Assembly (NCBI GenBank): GCA_040756995.1
Contig: JBFLYK010000009.1
Coordinates: 62,001 to 126,000, forward strand
DNA from: BP-133 sp040756995
GTDB taxonomy: Bacteria > Actinomycetota > Acidimicrobiia > IMCC26256 > BP-133
Length of the DNA: 64,000 bases
Direction of reading: 5' to 3'
Shown here: piece by piece, positions 41,833 through 50,739 of the stretch
Position numbering within the stretch: position 1 is the first letter of the stretch
Layout: each line of letters opens with the position of its first letter
Made by a program: the position numbers and the translations under genes
Notes under the pieces: model-generated
Told to the model about the DNA's origin: nothing
The model's database searches: none
Seen by the model: the letters and a program-made list of their open reading frames with translations, nothing else

Positions 41833-42998
41833 CCGACGTCTTGATCCTCGACGAGGAGTTCCAGCACGATCCGTTCCCGGCGCTGGCCGAGCACCGCCGT
41901 GACGATCCGGTCTTTCAGGCGTCGGACATGCCGGTCTGGATCTTGACCCGCTACGACGACGTGGCGGCGATGCGCAACGAGGACGTCTTTTCGGTGGGGC
42001 TCATCAAGCTCCTGCGAGAGGCCATCGACGGCCCGAACATGATCCAGATGGACGGCGCCGACCACCACCACAACCGGTCGCTCATCGCCCCGGCCTTCCG
42101 GCCGCGCATCCTCAACGACTTCGCCCGGAGCTGCATCGAGCAGATCATCGAGCGGCTGCTGGCCCCGCTACGGGCCCGGGGCGAGGCGGAGCTGATGCGG
42201 GAGTTCTGCGAGCCTCTGGCCTTCTTCACCATCGCCGACCTGCTCGGTCTGCCGGGCGACGACCAGCCTCACCTGTCGAAGGTGTACAAGGAGTCGCTCG
42301 CCACCACACCGCTGGAGATGGGCCCGGAGCAGATGGCCAAGTCGATGGCCGCCAAGGACGAGATCACCCGCCTGCTGGCTCCCATCGTCGAGGACCGGCG
42401 GGCCAATCCCCGCGACGACTTCGTCAGTCAGCTGGTCACGGCCACCTCGGCCGGAGGTGAAACCCTTGACGACGAGCACGTCCTGGGTTTCCTCCGGTTC
42501 ATGCTCCCCGCCGGCGAGGAGTCGACCACGAGTGCCCTGGGCACCACCGTCTACGAGCTGCTGGCGCAGCCGGAACGGATGGAGAAGCTGCGGGCCGATC
42601 CGACGCTGATCAGGACGGCGGTCGAGGAAGGGCTACGGTGGCGGGCGCCGGTGGCCTACATCAATCGGATCACCCTGGCTCCGATCGAACTGTCGGGTGT
42701 GACGGTCCCCGAAGGGGCGCTGGTCCTCGGGGCGCTCAACGCCGCCAACCGTGACGAGCGGATCTTCCCCGACCCCGACACCTTCGACATCACCCGCGAC
42801 CCCAACCGGCACATGGCCTTCGGGACGGGCGTGCATGCCTGCATCGGAGCGCCGCTGTCCCGCCTCGAACTGCAGATGGGATTGGCGGCGCTGATCGACC
42901 AGCTTCCCAACCTGCGCCTCGCCGACGGCTACGAGCCCCGCTACGCCGGCCTGTTCGCCAATGCCCTAACCGAACTGAGAGTGGAGTTCGATGCGTAG
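41829..42998 (+). CDS. Cytochrome P450 (1)
   Basis: A 389-residue soluble bacterial P450. Heme-binding FGTGVHACIG with Cys338, an I-helix oxygen motif PAGEES (Ala228-Gly229-Glu230-Glu231-Ser232, Ser in place of the usual Thr, followed by Thr) and an E-x-x-R pair in EEGLRW are visible. It needs a ferredoxin partner; none is encoded nearby. It probably hydroxylates the pathway substrate or its CoA ester. It overlaps both neighbours (4 bp upstream, 8 bp downstream), so the trio is tightly coupled. Confidence 0.9.
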   Translation: MTDVLILDEEFQHDPFPALAEHRRDDPVFQASDMPVWILTRYDDVAAMRNEDVFSVGLIKLLREAIDGPNMIQMDGADHHHNRSLIAPAFRPRILNDFARSCIEQIIERLLAPLRARGEAELMREFCEPLAFFTIADLLGLPGDDQPHLSKVYKESLATTPLEMGPEQMAKSMAAKDEITRLLAPIVEDRRANPRDDFVSQLVTATSAGGETLDDEHVLGFLRFMLPAGEESTTSALGTTVYELLAQPERMEKLRADPTLIRTAVEEGLRWRAPVAYINRITLAPIELSGVTVPEGALVLGALNAANRDERIFPDPDTFDITRDPNRHMAFGTGVHACIGAPLSRLELQMGLAALIDQLPNLRLADGYEPRYAGLFANALTELRVEFDA

Positions 42999-44298
42999 CT
43001 ACGTCCGCATCCGGTACGAGGAGACACCCCAGGCCATCTGGATCACCCTGGCCCGACCCGACGAGCTGAATCTCGTCGACGACGTCCTCTTCGACGAACT
43101 GCGCCACGCCTTCCTACGGGCCACGCAGGACGCTGAGCGCTCGGTCGTGGTGCTGCGAGGGACGGGCCGGGTCTTCTCCGGTGGGGGCAATCTCGAGTCG
43201 ATGGGGACGGCGGCCGCCGCCCGGGGCCTCGTGCTCGAGGAGCAGATCCGGATGCAGGAGCACGTGCTCGAGGAATACCCGATCTTCGACGCCATTCTGA
43301 ACTGCCCCAAGACGACAATTGCCGCCCTCAACGGTGACGCGTTCGGCGCCGGGCTCGACATCGCCCTCATGTGCGACCTCGTGATCGCCGTCTCCGACGC
43401 CAAGCTGGTCTTCGCCCCCGCCCGCTGGGGGTTGTGCGACACGCCAAACGCCACCCGCCTCGCCCGCCGGATCGGGATGGGTCGGGCCAAGGACCTGCTC
43501 TTCACCGGCCGGCCGGTGCGGGCTGCCGAAGCCATGGACATGGGCCTCGTCAACCGGCTCTGCCCGAGACAGTCCTTCGATGAGGCCATCGCCGACTACG
43601 TGGACGCGGTCCTACAAACCTCGCCGCTGGCTCGCCGGCTGATGAAGCAGGTCATGCACCGCGAGCTCGCCCCGCTCCTGCCGACGGAGCACATCGAGGC
43701 GGCGCTGGGGCCCGACTTCAGCGCCGGGATGCGGGCCTTCGCGGCCGGACAGCCGCCGCCGTGGACATCGGGCGAGCTGGCTCGGGCCGCCGGAGTACCA
43801 CCCGACCTGGCGAAGGCGGCCCGGGTCCCGTCACCCAGTGGGCTCGACGGGCAGACGCCGCCGTACACCCCGCTGGTCTGGCGGCTGCACGACTTCCGGA
43901 CGCTCGACAAACGGCCCGACGCGGTCGACAAGGAGAGCGGCGGCCGGAACTGGAAGATCTGGAACCTGAGCTACAAGCGGCAGCTGCACGCCCTCTACGC
44001 GGTGGTGCACCCGGGAAACCGCACCGGCGCCCACACCCATCCCGACGCCAACCACTACACCGCCGTCATCAAGGGCACGGCACTGGTGTGGATGGAGGGC
44101 ACGATGCTGCGCCTCACCCAGGGCGACGTGGTCAACATCCCCATCGGCGCGCTCCACGACTTCGGCGCCGACCTCTCCGGCGACTGCTGGGTGATCGACC
44201 TGACCAGCCCGGCCTTCGACCCCGAGCTGATGGCCTACGACCCGTCCCGGGAACTCGAAATCGCCGAAGCTTTCGCCAAGGCCATCGCCGCCCCGTGA
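42991..44298 (+). CDS. Fusion protein: crotonase domain + cupin domain
   Basis: A 435-residue two-domain protein. Residues about 1-265 are a crotonase fold (VFSGGGNLESM about 63-73; GDAFGAGLDIALMCD about 113-127), with the classical catalytic Glu pair not evident (FAPARWGLCDTPNATR). Residues about 295-435 are a cupin highly similar to the stand-alone cupin at 39721, with GAHTHPDANHYTAVIKG and ALHDFGADLSGDCWVID. The same two functions lie as adjacent separate genes 2.8 kb away, so the fusion is strong evidence that they work on one CoA-linked intermediate. A Pro/Ala-rich linker of about 30 residues joins the domains. No stop or frameshift separates them. Confidence 0.88.
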   Translation: MRSYVRIRYEETPQAIWITLARPDELNLVDDVLFDELRHAFLRATQDAERSVVVLRGTGRVFSGGGNLESMGTAAAARGLVLEEQIRMQEHVLEEYPIFDAILNCPKTTIAALNGDAFGAGLDIALMCDLVIAVSDAKLVFAPARWGLCDTPNATRLARRIGMGRAKDLLFTGRPVRAAEAMDMGLVNRLCPRQSFDEAIADYVDAVLQTSPLARRLMKQVMHRELAPLLPTEHIEAALGPDFSAGMRAFAAGQPPPWTSGELARAAGVPPDLAKAARVPSPSGLDGQTPPYTPLVWRLHDFRTLDKRPDAVDKESGGRNWKIWNLSYKRQLHALYAVVHPGNRTGAHTHPDANHYTAVIKGTALVWMEGTMLRLTQGDVVNIPIGALHDFGADLSGDCWVIDLTSPAFDPELMAYDPSRELEIAEAFAKAIAAP

Positions 44299-44360
44299 TC
44301 ACAGAACGCGAACTCCGCGACCGAGCGTCGCTGGCGCCACATCGAGTATCGAGATCGCTC

Positions 44361-45071
44361 TCAAGGGTCCGAGGCGATGCCTACACCCCTCTCCTCGCCG
44401 AGCGCTCCGTGGACCTCGGCGAGGAAGGCCCGCAGGGCGGCGTTGACGCGGGCGGGCTCGTCGGAGTGAACAGGGTGTCCTGCCACGCTCACGACGAGAA
44501 GCTTCGCACCGGCGACGTGTTCAGCGATGTAGCGACTCCCGTCGTGATAGAACGCGTCGTCCCGTGAACCGACGATGGCCAGCAGCGGGCACGCCAGCGA
44601 GGGCAGCCGCTCGATCACCCAGGCGTCGTCCTGGTACGCCACGGCAGCCGTGTCCGGGGGGAGGCCGTGGCGTTGCGCCACGCCTCTCAGCAACCGGTTG
44701 TACCGAGCCCGCCGGGCTGGATTGCGGAACCCGGGTCCGGCCGAGACGACGACCAGTCCCGCGACACGCTCGGGGTGCCGGAGGGCGAAGAGCAGACTGA
44801 GATATCCGCCCAGCGAGTGGCCGACGAGTGTCACGGGGTGACCGGCCATCGCCGCCACGGCTGTCAAGTCCTCGAGCGCGTCGTCCCGGCGATAGGGACC
44901 GACCGGCGGGTCCGAGCGGCCATGCCCCCGCATGTCCCAGGCCACAACGGTGTGTTCGTCGGCCAGCGCGCTGAGCTGCGCGCTCCATGTCAGGGACGAA
45001 TCCGCCAGCCCGTGGGTGAAGACGACCCCGGGGCCGTCACCTCTGCGCTCGACATGCAGCCGGCCGGACAC
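44361..45071 (-). CDS. Alpha/beta hydrolase (2)
   Basis: A 236-residue alpha/beta hydrolase: oxyanion HGLADSSLTW (about residues 20-29), DMRGHGRSD (about 49-57), nucleophile elbow LVGHSLGGYLS (Ser about 85), acid in IVGSRDDAF and His in VAGHPVHSD. The GTG at 45071 is taken as start since it follows the regulator's stop by 1 bp (TGAGGTG); the longer frame overlaps the regulator. It is thus the second gene of a minus-strand pair. It resembles C-C bond hydrolases and haloperoxidase-like esterases; substrate unknown. Confidence 0.77.
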   Translation of the reverse strand: MSGRLHVERRGDGPGVVFTHGLADSSLTWSAQLSALADEHTVVAWDMRGHGRSDPPVGPYRRDDALEDLTAVAAMAGHPVTLVGHSLGGYLSLLFALRHPERVAGLVVVSAGPGFRNPARRARYNRLLRGVAQRHGLPPDTAAVAYQDDAWVIERLPSLACPLLAIVGSRDDAFYHDGSRYIAEHVAGAKLLVVSVAGHPVHSDEPARVNAALRAFLAEVHGALGEERGVGIASDP

Positions 45072-45072
45072 C

Positions 45073-45840
45073 TCAAGTCGGTATCCAGCGCACCGGACGG
45101 TCGAGCAGGGTCGGGTACCGGCGCTCGATGTAGGAGCGGTACCAGCGGAAGTGCTCCTTGGCCTCGGCTTCGGCGGCGGCCGCGTCCTGCTCACGGATGG
45201 CTTCCACCAGCCGGTTATGGCTCTGCACGGCGCCGCGCACGCTCTTCGGACCGTAGACGACCTCTTGCTGGAACACTTCGGAGATCTTCCGCTGGGTGGC
45301 GGCGAAGACGGCCAGCACGGCGTTGCGGGTGGCGTACCCCATCAGCTCGTGAAAGGCGGCGTACTGCTCGCGGTACAGCGGCGGGTCGTCCACGACCTCG
45401 GCCATGGTGCGGGCCGAGGCGGCGAGTTCCTCGACCTGCTCGTCGGTGCGGTGCAGCGCGGCGAGCCGGGCGATCTCCGGCTCGACCGCCGCCCGGGAGT
45501 CGATCACCTGGCTGAACGTCACGTCCATGAACTGCAGCAGGAGGCTGGCGCTGTTGGCCAGGTCGGCGGGCTTCGGCGTGCGCACGATCGGGCCGCCGCC
45601 CGGGCCGGTGCGGATCACGATGATCCCCTGCGTCTCGAGCAGCCGGAGCCCTTCTCGCAACGTGGTGCGCGAGACCGCCAGCGCCGCCGCCATGTCCTTT
45701 TCGTTGGGCAGCATGTCGCCGCCCCGCAGGCCCCGATCGAGGATGTAGGAGGCGATCTGCTGGGCCACCCGCTCTCCGACCTTCTGATTCCGGACGGGCG
45801 TCGACGGCAGCATCGTTCTCGTTGACAGGGCTCCAGCCAT
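45073..45840 (-). CDS. GntR-family regulator with FCD domain (FadR subfamily)
   Basis: A 255-residue protein with an N-terminal winged helix (about residues 18-90: GERVAQQIASYILDRGLRGGDMLPNEKDMAAALAVSRTTLREGLRLLE, shown here in part) and a C-terminal FCD ligand domain (about 105-235) of six or seven helices with His and Asp/Arg residues that usually bind a metal and a carboxylate ligand. It is divergent from the long operon at 45907 across a 66-bp AT-rich gap, so it most likely controls that operon and itself in response to a pathway acid or acyl-CoA. Confidence 0.88.
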   Translation of the reverse strand: MAGALSTRTMLPSTPVRNQKVGERVAQQIASYILDRGLRGGDMLPNEKDMAAALAVSRTTLREGLRLLETQGIIVIRTGPGGGPIVRTPKPADLANSASLLLQFMDVTFSQVIDSRAAVEPEIARLAALHRTDEQVEELAASARTMAEVVDDPPLYREQYAAFHELMGYATRNAVLAVFAATQRKISEVFQQEVVYGPKSVRGAVQSHNRLVEAIREQDAAAAEAEAKEHFRWYRSYIERRYPTLLDRPVRWIPT

Positions 45841-45906
45841 CGCTGCTATTCTTTCATATAAATACGAAGATTGCGAACACGAGGACGGGGACAGAAGGGG
45901 GAGCTC
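45841..45906. promoter_or_regulatory. Divergent promoter region with AT-rich operator candidate
   Basis: This 66-bp gap contains TTCTTTCATATAAATACGAA (around 45850-45869), an AT-rich island in otherwise about 70% GC DNA with imperfect dyad symmetry (CTTTC...CGAAG). It is where the GntR-type regulator would be expected to bind. A GGGGGAG ribosome binding site precedes the GTG at 45907. Confidence 0.45.
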
Positions 45907-47127
45907 GTGACAGCAGCAGACCGGCAGCCCGACGCGGTTGCCCGCCTAGTCGAACGCTTCGACCACCATGACCCCGACCTCTCCCGCGACCCGTTCGCCG
46001 TCTACGCCGGGCTACGCGAGCGTTGCCCCGTCAGCCGGTCCGACGCCTGGGGTGGCATGTGGGTCGTGGCCAGCTACGAGCACGTCGCCGAGGTCGCCAA
46101 CGACGACCTTCGGTTCAGTTCGGCGCAGGGGGTGAGCTTCCCCTCGGCCGGCAACCCGCGGCCGCTGATCCCGATCGAGATCGACCCGCCCGACCTGTTC
46201 AAGTACCGCCGGCTGCTGAACCCGCTGTTCTCGCCGGCGGCGGTCGACCGCATGGAACCCGCCGTCCGGGCCACGGTCACCGAGCTCATCGACGCCCTGC
46301 TGGCCAAGGGCGAAGGCGACCTCATGACCGACCTCGCCGAGCCGGTGCCGGCCCGCACCACGCTTCGCTTCCTCGGTCTGGACGAGGACCAGTGGCCCCG
46401 ATACCTGCACGCCGTGAGCGTCATTGTGCACGAGTCGTCACGCGACTTCGCCAAGGCGATGGGCGCGTTCATGGAGGTGGCGCCGGACCTCATGGGCCGC
46501 CTGGCGGAGCGGCGGGCGGACGGCGGCGCGGGCGACGACTTCATCTCGCTTCTCGTCCGGTCGGAGGTCGACGGCGTGCCGCTCTCCGACGAGCAGATCC
46601 TCGACATGTGCTTCCTCCAGCTGACAGGAGGGCTGCACACCACCGCGGCGGCGATCGGCTTCTCGCTGCTCTATCTGGCCCGTCACCCCGACGAACGGAG
46701 CCGCCTCGCCGCCGAACCCGACCGGATCCCGGCGGCGATCGAGGAGCTGCTCCGCTACCGGTCCCCGGTCCAGGGCCTGGCCCGGACGGTCACCCGCGAC
46801 ACCGTGCTCGGCGGCCAGCAGCTCTGCGCCGGAGACAAGCTGTGGGTGCTGTGGGGTTCGGCCAACCGCGACGAGAAGGAGTTCGACCGGCCCGACGAGG
46901 TCGACCTCGACCGCAGCCCGAACCGTCACGTGGCCTTCGGGGTCGGAGCGCACCGGTGCCTCGGTCTCCACCTCGGCCGGATGGAAACGAGGGTCGTTCT
47001 GGAGGAGGTCCTCCGCCGCATGCCCGACTACGAGGTGGCCGAGGGCGCCGAGGCCAGCGTCATCGAGGACTGCAGCGTCGTCTACACGCTGACTTCGTTG
47101 CCCTGCCGGGTTTCCGCCGGCCGCTGA
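45907..47127 (+). CDS. Cytochrome P450 (2), I-helix acid replaced by His
   Basis: A 406-residue P450 with heme motif FGVGAHRCLG (Cys351) and an E-x-x-R pair in EELLRYR. The I-helix reads T240-G-G-L-H244-T245-T246, with His where Asp/Glu normally precedes Thr, so oxygen activation or proton delivery may differ. The GTG start at 45907 follows a good ribosome binding site. It is the first gene of the GntR-linked operon and its stop overlaps the ligase start (TGATG). The redox partner is not encoded here. It is not a close paralog of the P450 at 41829. Confidence 0.9.
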   Translation: MTAADRQPDAVARLVERFDHHDPDLSRDPFAVYAGLRERCPVSRSDAWGGMWVVASYEHVAEVANDDLRFSSAQGVSFPSAGNPRPLIPIEIDPPDLFKYRRLLNPLFSPAAVDRMEPAVRATVTELIDALLAKGEGDLMTDLAEPVPARTTLRFLGLDEDQWPRYLHAVSVIVHESSRDFAKAMGAFMEVAPDLMGRLAERRADGGAGDDFISLLVRSEVDGVPLSDEQILDMCFLQLTGGLHTTAAAIGFSLLYLARHPDERSRLAAEPDRIPAAIEELLRYRSPVQGLARTVTRDTVLGGQQLCAGDKLWVLWGSANRDEKEFDRPDEVDLDRSPNRHVAFGVGAHRCLGLHLGRMETRVVLEEVLRRMPDYEVAEGAEASVIEDCSVVYTLTSLPCRVSAGR

Positions 47128-48740
47128 TGCACCTCATCGACACCACGGATCTCGACAGCCGCGTCGTCGGCGACGTCCTGCGCCGCCAGGCCGAGGCGGC
47201 CGGTGACGCGCCGTTCCTGCTCAACGACGACGTCGCCCTGACGTTCGACGAGGTGAACCGGCGGGCCGACCAGTTGGCGGCCGGGTTGGCCCGGCTCGGA
47301 ATCGGGCCGGGGAATCCGCTGGCGCTGTTCCTGGAGAATTCGCTGGACTTCGTCTTGCTCGCCCTGGCGGCGAACAAGCTCGGGGCGGCGTGGATCCCGA
47401 CGAACACGGCCTACAAGGGAGAGTGGCTGCGCGACACGCTCGTCGACGGCGGCGCGCCCGTGCTGGTGGTCGACCGTTCGATGCTCGGCCGGGTGGCCGA
47501 CCTGGCCGGCGACATCCCCGCCAAGCACGTCGTGGTGCGGGCCGGCGCCGGTGACGAACGCCTGCCCGGCCAGGCCGTGAGCGCCTTCGAGGAACTGGCC
47601 GTCGACGGTGCCGGCTCGCCGGGGGTCACCGTCGGCGCCCGTGACCTGTCCGCCGTCATGTGGACGTCGGGCACGACGGGCCGCTCCAAGGGTGTCATGC
47701 AGACCCACAGCGCCTGGCTGGCCTGCGCCGAGATCTTCGTGCGGGCCCGCGACACCCGGCCCGGAGACGTCTTCTACTGCTGCGTCCCGCTGTTCAACTC
47801 CGGCGGTTGGGTCCTGAACGTGTTCTGCGGTCTCGTGGCCGGCCTGCCCGTCGCCATCGACCCCGGCTTCTCCGTCCGGACGTTCTGGGACCGCTGCCGC
47901 CACTACCGGGCCACGCAGGTCGTCACCCTCGGCGCCATGCACATGTATCTCTGGCAGGCGCCCGCCACTCCGTCTGACGCCGACAACCCCGTCCGGGTGG
48001 CCGGATTCGTGCCGCTCCCGCCTGAGCTCACCGAGCCGATGAAGGAGCGGTTCGGCCTGGAGTTCATCTGGCAGGGCTTCGGTCAGAGCGAGGTCATGCC
48101 CATGGCGATCACCTCGCGGGACGGGGCGTGGAGCCCGGGGTCGTGCGGCTTCCCCCGGCCCGATCTCGACGTGCGCATTCTCGACGAGCACGGCAACGAG
48201 GTCGGCGCCGAGGAGGTCGGCGAGATCTGCGTACGGGCCCGCCGCCCCGGCGTCATGTTCAGCGGCTACTACGGGCGACCCGACGACACGCTGTCCGCCT
48301 TCACCGATCTCTGGTACCACAGCGGAGACCTCGGCCGGCTCAGCGCCACCGGCGAGCTGTTCTTCGTCGACCGCGCCGCCGACTACATGCGCCACAAGGG
48401 CCGCAACGTCTCGTCGTTCGAGGTCGAGCGCGTCTTCCTTTCGCACCCCGCGGTGGCCGAGGCCGCCGCCCACGGCGTGGCGGCCGAGGAACTGGCCAGC
48501 GAGGACGAGATCAAGGTCTGCGTGGTGCTCCGCCCCGGGGAGGTGGTCACCGAGGAGGAACTGGCCCGGTTCGTCAACGAGCGGGCGCCGTACTACTTCG
48601 TGCCGCGCTACATCGAGCTGCTGGCCGAACTGCCGCACACGCCGACCGAACGGGTGCAGAAGTTCCGGCTCCGCCAGCGCGGCGTGACCCCCGGTACGTG
48701 GGACCGGGACGCCGCCGGCTTCACCGTGACCCGCGACTGA
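47127..48740 (+). CDS. Acyl-CoA synthetase (ANL superfamily) (3)
   Basis: A 537-residue adenylate-forming ligase: P-loop VMWTSGTTGRSKGVMQTH (about residues 174-191), QGFGQSEVMPM (about 316-326), SGDLGRL (about 396-402), hinge DRAADYMRHKGRNVSSFEVE (about 412-431) and a C-terminal Lys in TPTERVQKFRLR (about 509-520). The hinge DRAADYMRxxGxNVSS and the HTPTERVQK end resemble carnitine-CoA-ligase/CaiC-like and related actinobacterial ligases. A class III CoA-transferase two genes downstream gives a second activation route. Confidence 0.88.
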   Translation: MHLIDTTDLDSRVVGDVLRRQAEAAGDAPFLLNDDVALTFDEVNRRADQLAAGLARLGIGPGNPLALFLENSLDFVLLALAANKLGAAWIPTNTAYKGEWLRDTLVDGGAPVLVVDRSMLGRVADLAGDIPAKHVVVRAGAGDERLPGQAVSAFEELAVDGAGSPGVTVGARDLSAVMWTSGTTGRSKGVMQTHSAWLACAEIFVRARDTRPGDVFYCCVPLFNSGGWVLNVFCGLVAGLPVAIDPGFSVRTFWDRCRHYRATQVVTLGAMHMYLWQAPATPSDADNPVRVAGFVPLPPELTEPMKERFGLEFIWQGFGQSEVMPMAITSRDGAWSPGSCGFPRPDLDVRILDEHGNEVGAEEVGEICVRARRPGVMFSGYYGRPDDTLSAFTDLWYHSGDLGRLSATGELFFVDRAADYMRHKGRNVSSFEVERVFLSHPAVAEAAAHGVAAEELASEDEIKVCVVLRPGEVVTEEELARFVNERAPYYFVPRYIELLAELPHTPTERVQKFRLRQRGVTPGTWDRDAAGFTVTRD

Positions 48741-48768
48741 GATTCCCGACAACGAAAGGACGAGGACC

Positions 48769-49536
48769 ATGGACGTACCCGGGGTGACCGGCCGGGTGGC
48801 GGTCGTGACCGGCGCCGGCCGGGGCATCGGCCGTGAACTGGCCCGGGGGCTGGCGGCGGCCGGCGCCCGTGTCGTGGTGGCCGAGATCGACGGCGAGCGG
48901 GCGCAGGAGACGGCCGATCTGATCGGCAAGGACGGCGGCGAGGCGCTGGCGGTCGTCACCGACGTCACGGACGAGGCGTCGACGGCGGCGATGGCGGCCC
49001 GGGCGGTGGAGGCGTACGGCGGGATCGACATCCTCGTCAACAACGCCGGGCTGTGGGCGGGCCTGGCGTTCGAGCCGCCGACCGAGATCCGCAAGGAGAC
49101 GTGGAGCCGGGTCCTCGACGTCAACGTCACCGGGATGTGGCTGGCGACGAAGGCCGTCGCCGCCCCCATGACCGCCGCCGGCCGGGGCGTGATCGTGAAC
49201 ATCTCGTCGGTCGGGGCCTTCCTGGCCGGGCCGATGCTGTCGCACTACTGCACGTCCAAAGGAGCGGTGAACGCCTTCACCCGGGCCATGGCCAAAGACC
49301 TCGGCGCCTCCGGAATCCGCGTCAACGCCATCGCTCCGGGGGTGATCGGCACCGAGTCGACGCTGGAGACCGCACCGGCCGAGCTGCTCGACGCCATGGT
49401 GGCGTCGCAGTGCATCAAGCGGAAGGGCGATCCGGCCGACCTCGTCGGGCCGCTGCTGTTCCTGGCCGGTGACGCGTCGGCGTTCATGTCGGGACAGGTC
49501 ATCGTCGTCGACGGTGGCCTCGTCATGCTCGGCTGA
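48769..49536 (+). CDS. Short-chain dehydrogenase/reductase
   Basis: A 255-residue classical SDR: VTGAGRGIGREL (about residues 13-24), NNAG (about 90-93), Ser in NISSVGAFLAG (about 143-153), Y-x3-K in HYCTSKGA (about 158-165), C-terminal VIVVDGGLVMLG. AAAGGACGAGG precedes the ATG. It is in the GntR-linked operon between ligase and CoA-transferase; probably a 3-hydroxyacyl-CoA or alcohol dehydrogenase of this pathway. Confidence 0.85.
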   Translation: MDVPGVTGRVAVVTGAGRGIGRELARGLAAAGARVVVAEIDGERAQETADLIGKDGGEALAVVTDVTDEASTAAMAARAVEAYGGIDILVNNAGLWAGLAFEPPTEIRKETWSRVLDVNVTGMWLATKAVAAPMTAAGRGVIVNISSVGAFLAGPMLSHYCTSKGAVNAFTRAMAKDLGASGIRVNAIAPGVIGTESTLETAPAELLDAMVASQCIKRKGDPADLVGPLLFLAGDASAFMSGQVIVVDGGLVMLG

Positions 49537-49537
49537 C

Positions 49538-50728
49538 GTGGCCCAGATCGACCTCACCACGCCCGTCCGGCCCTACCGGCCGCTGCAGGGTGTGCGCGTC
49601 CTCGACCTGTCGCGGCTCATTCCCGGGGCGTTGGCCACGCGCAAGCTGGCCGACCTCGGTGCCGAGGTCGTCAAGGTCGAGGAACCGGGCCGGGGTGACT
49701 ACCTGCGGACGATCGCTCCGCTGGTCGACGGGGAGAGCGTGATGCACCGGCTGCTCAACCGGGGCAAGAAGAGCGTGACCGTCGATTACCGCACTCCGGC
49801 CGGCCGGGAGACGATCGAACGGCTGGCCTCGGTGGCCGAGGTGGTCGTGGAGGTGTCGCGTCCCGGTCGCCTGGCCGAGGCCGGCCTCGACCTCATGCAA
49901 CTGCGGGAGCGGCGGCCCGAGGTCGTCGTCTGCTCGATCACCGGCTTCGGCCAGACCGGGCCGCTGGCCGACCTGCCGTCGCACGGCATGAACATCGACG
50001 CTCTGGCCGGCTGCCTGACGCCGGAGCGGGAGGGCCGCCCCCGTATGGCGGCCGGCATCTACAACAGCCTGGGGACGGAGCTCGGCGGCCTCAACGCCGC
50101 CGTGGCCGTGCTGGCCGCCCTGGTGCGGGCCCGGGCCACCGGCGAAGGCGCCTGGATCGACGTGTCGTGCTGGGACGCCGCGGTGGAGTTCAGCCGCTAC
50201 CGGCTCGCCTACCTCGACGCCACCGGCGAGGAGATGAGCGACGTCCGGGAGCTCGGGCCGCTCTACGATCTGTACGAGACGGCGGACGGCGGGCTCGTGT
50301 TCCTGGGCGCCATCGAGCGAAAGTTCTGGGAGAACCTCTGCCGGGGTCTCGGACGGCCGGACCTCGCGCCCCGGTGGTGCTCCGACGGCGATGTCCACTT
50401 CGCCGAGGACGGTGAACTCCGCAAGGAGCTCGAAGTGGTGTTCCTCACCGCTCCGGCCGACGAGTGGGCGGACCGCTTCCTGCGCTGGGAGGTACCGGGC
50501 AGCCGCGTGCTCACCGCCGCCGAGGTCCTGGCCAGCCCGCACCTGGCGGCGCGGGGCCTGCTGTGGCGGGACGGTTCGGCCATCCCCCAGATCGCCGACC
50601 CCGTCCGGTGGATCGAAACCGCAACCCGGCCGGGGCAGGACGCCACGCCGAGCCCGGCGCTCGGCGCCGACACCGACGAGGTGCTGGCCGGCTGGTTGGG
50701 GGCCGGCGTGGGAGACCCGATCCGGTGA
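49538..50728 (+). CDS. Class III CoA-transferase (CaiB/BaiF family)
   Basis: A 396-residue family III CoA-transferase. N-terminal VRVLDLSRLIPGALATRKLADLGAEVVKVEEP (seen in part, about residues 18-48), MNIDALAG with the probable catalytic Asp (about 152-159) and GTELGGLNAAVAVLAAL (about 181-197) are diagnostic. It moves CoA from a donor thioester to a carboxylate, or acts as an acyl-CoA racemase in some members. The GTG at 49538 lies 1 bp after the SDR stop. In the operon it may shuttle CoA between pathway acids. Confidence 0.88.
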   Translation: MAQIDLTTPVRPYRPLQGVRVLDLSRLIPGALATRKLADLGAEVVKVEEPGRGDYLRTIAPLVDGESVMHRLLNRGKKSVTVDYRTPAGRETIERLASVAEVVVEVSRPGRLAEAGLDLMQLRERRPEVVVCSITGFGQTGPLADLPSHGMNIDALAGCLTPEREGRPRMAAGIYNSLGTELGGLNAAVAVLAALVRARATGEGAWIDVSCWDAAVEFSRYRLAYLDATGEEMSDVRELGPLYDLYETADGGLVFLGAIERKFWENLCRGLGRPDLAPRWCSDGDVHFAEDGELRKELEVVFLTAPADEWADRFLRWEVPGSRVLTAAEVLASPHLAARGLLWRDGSAIPQIADPVRWIETATRPGQDATPSPALGADTDEVLAGWLGAGVGDPIR

Positions 50729-50739
50729 AGGGAGGGCCC

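Noticed and set aside
47082..49202. 706-codon minus-strand frame over the ligase and SDR genes
   Set aside because: Mirrors two well-supported genes across their junction; His/Arg/Gly-rich with no recognisable domain.
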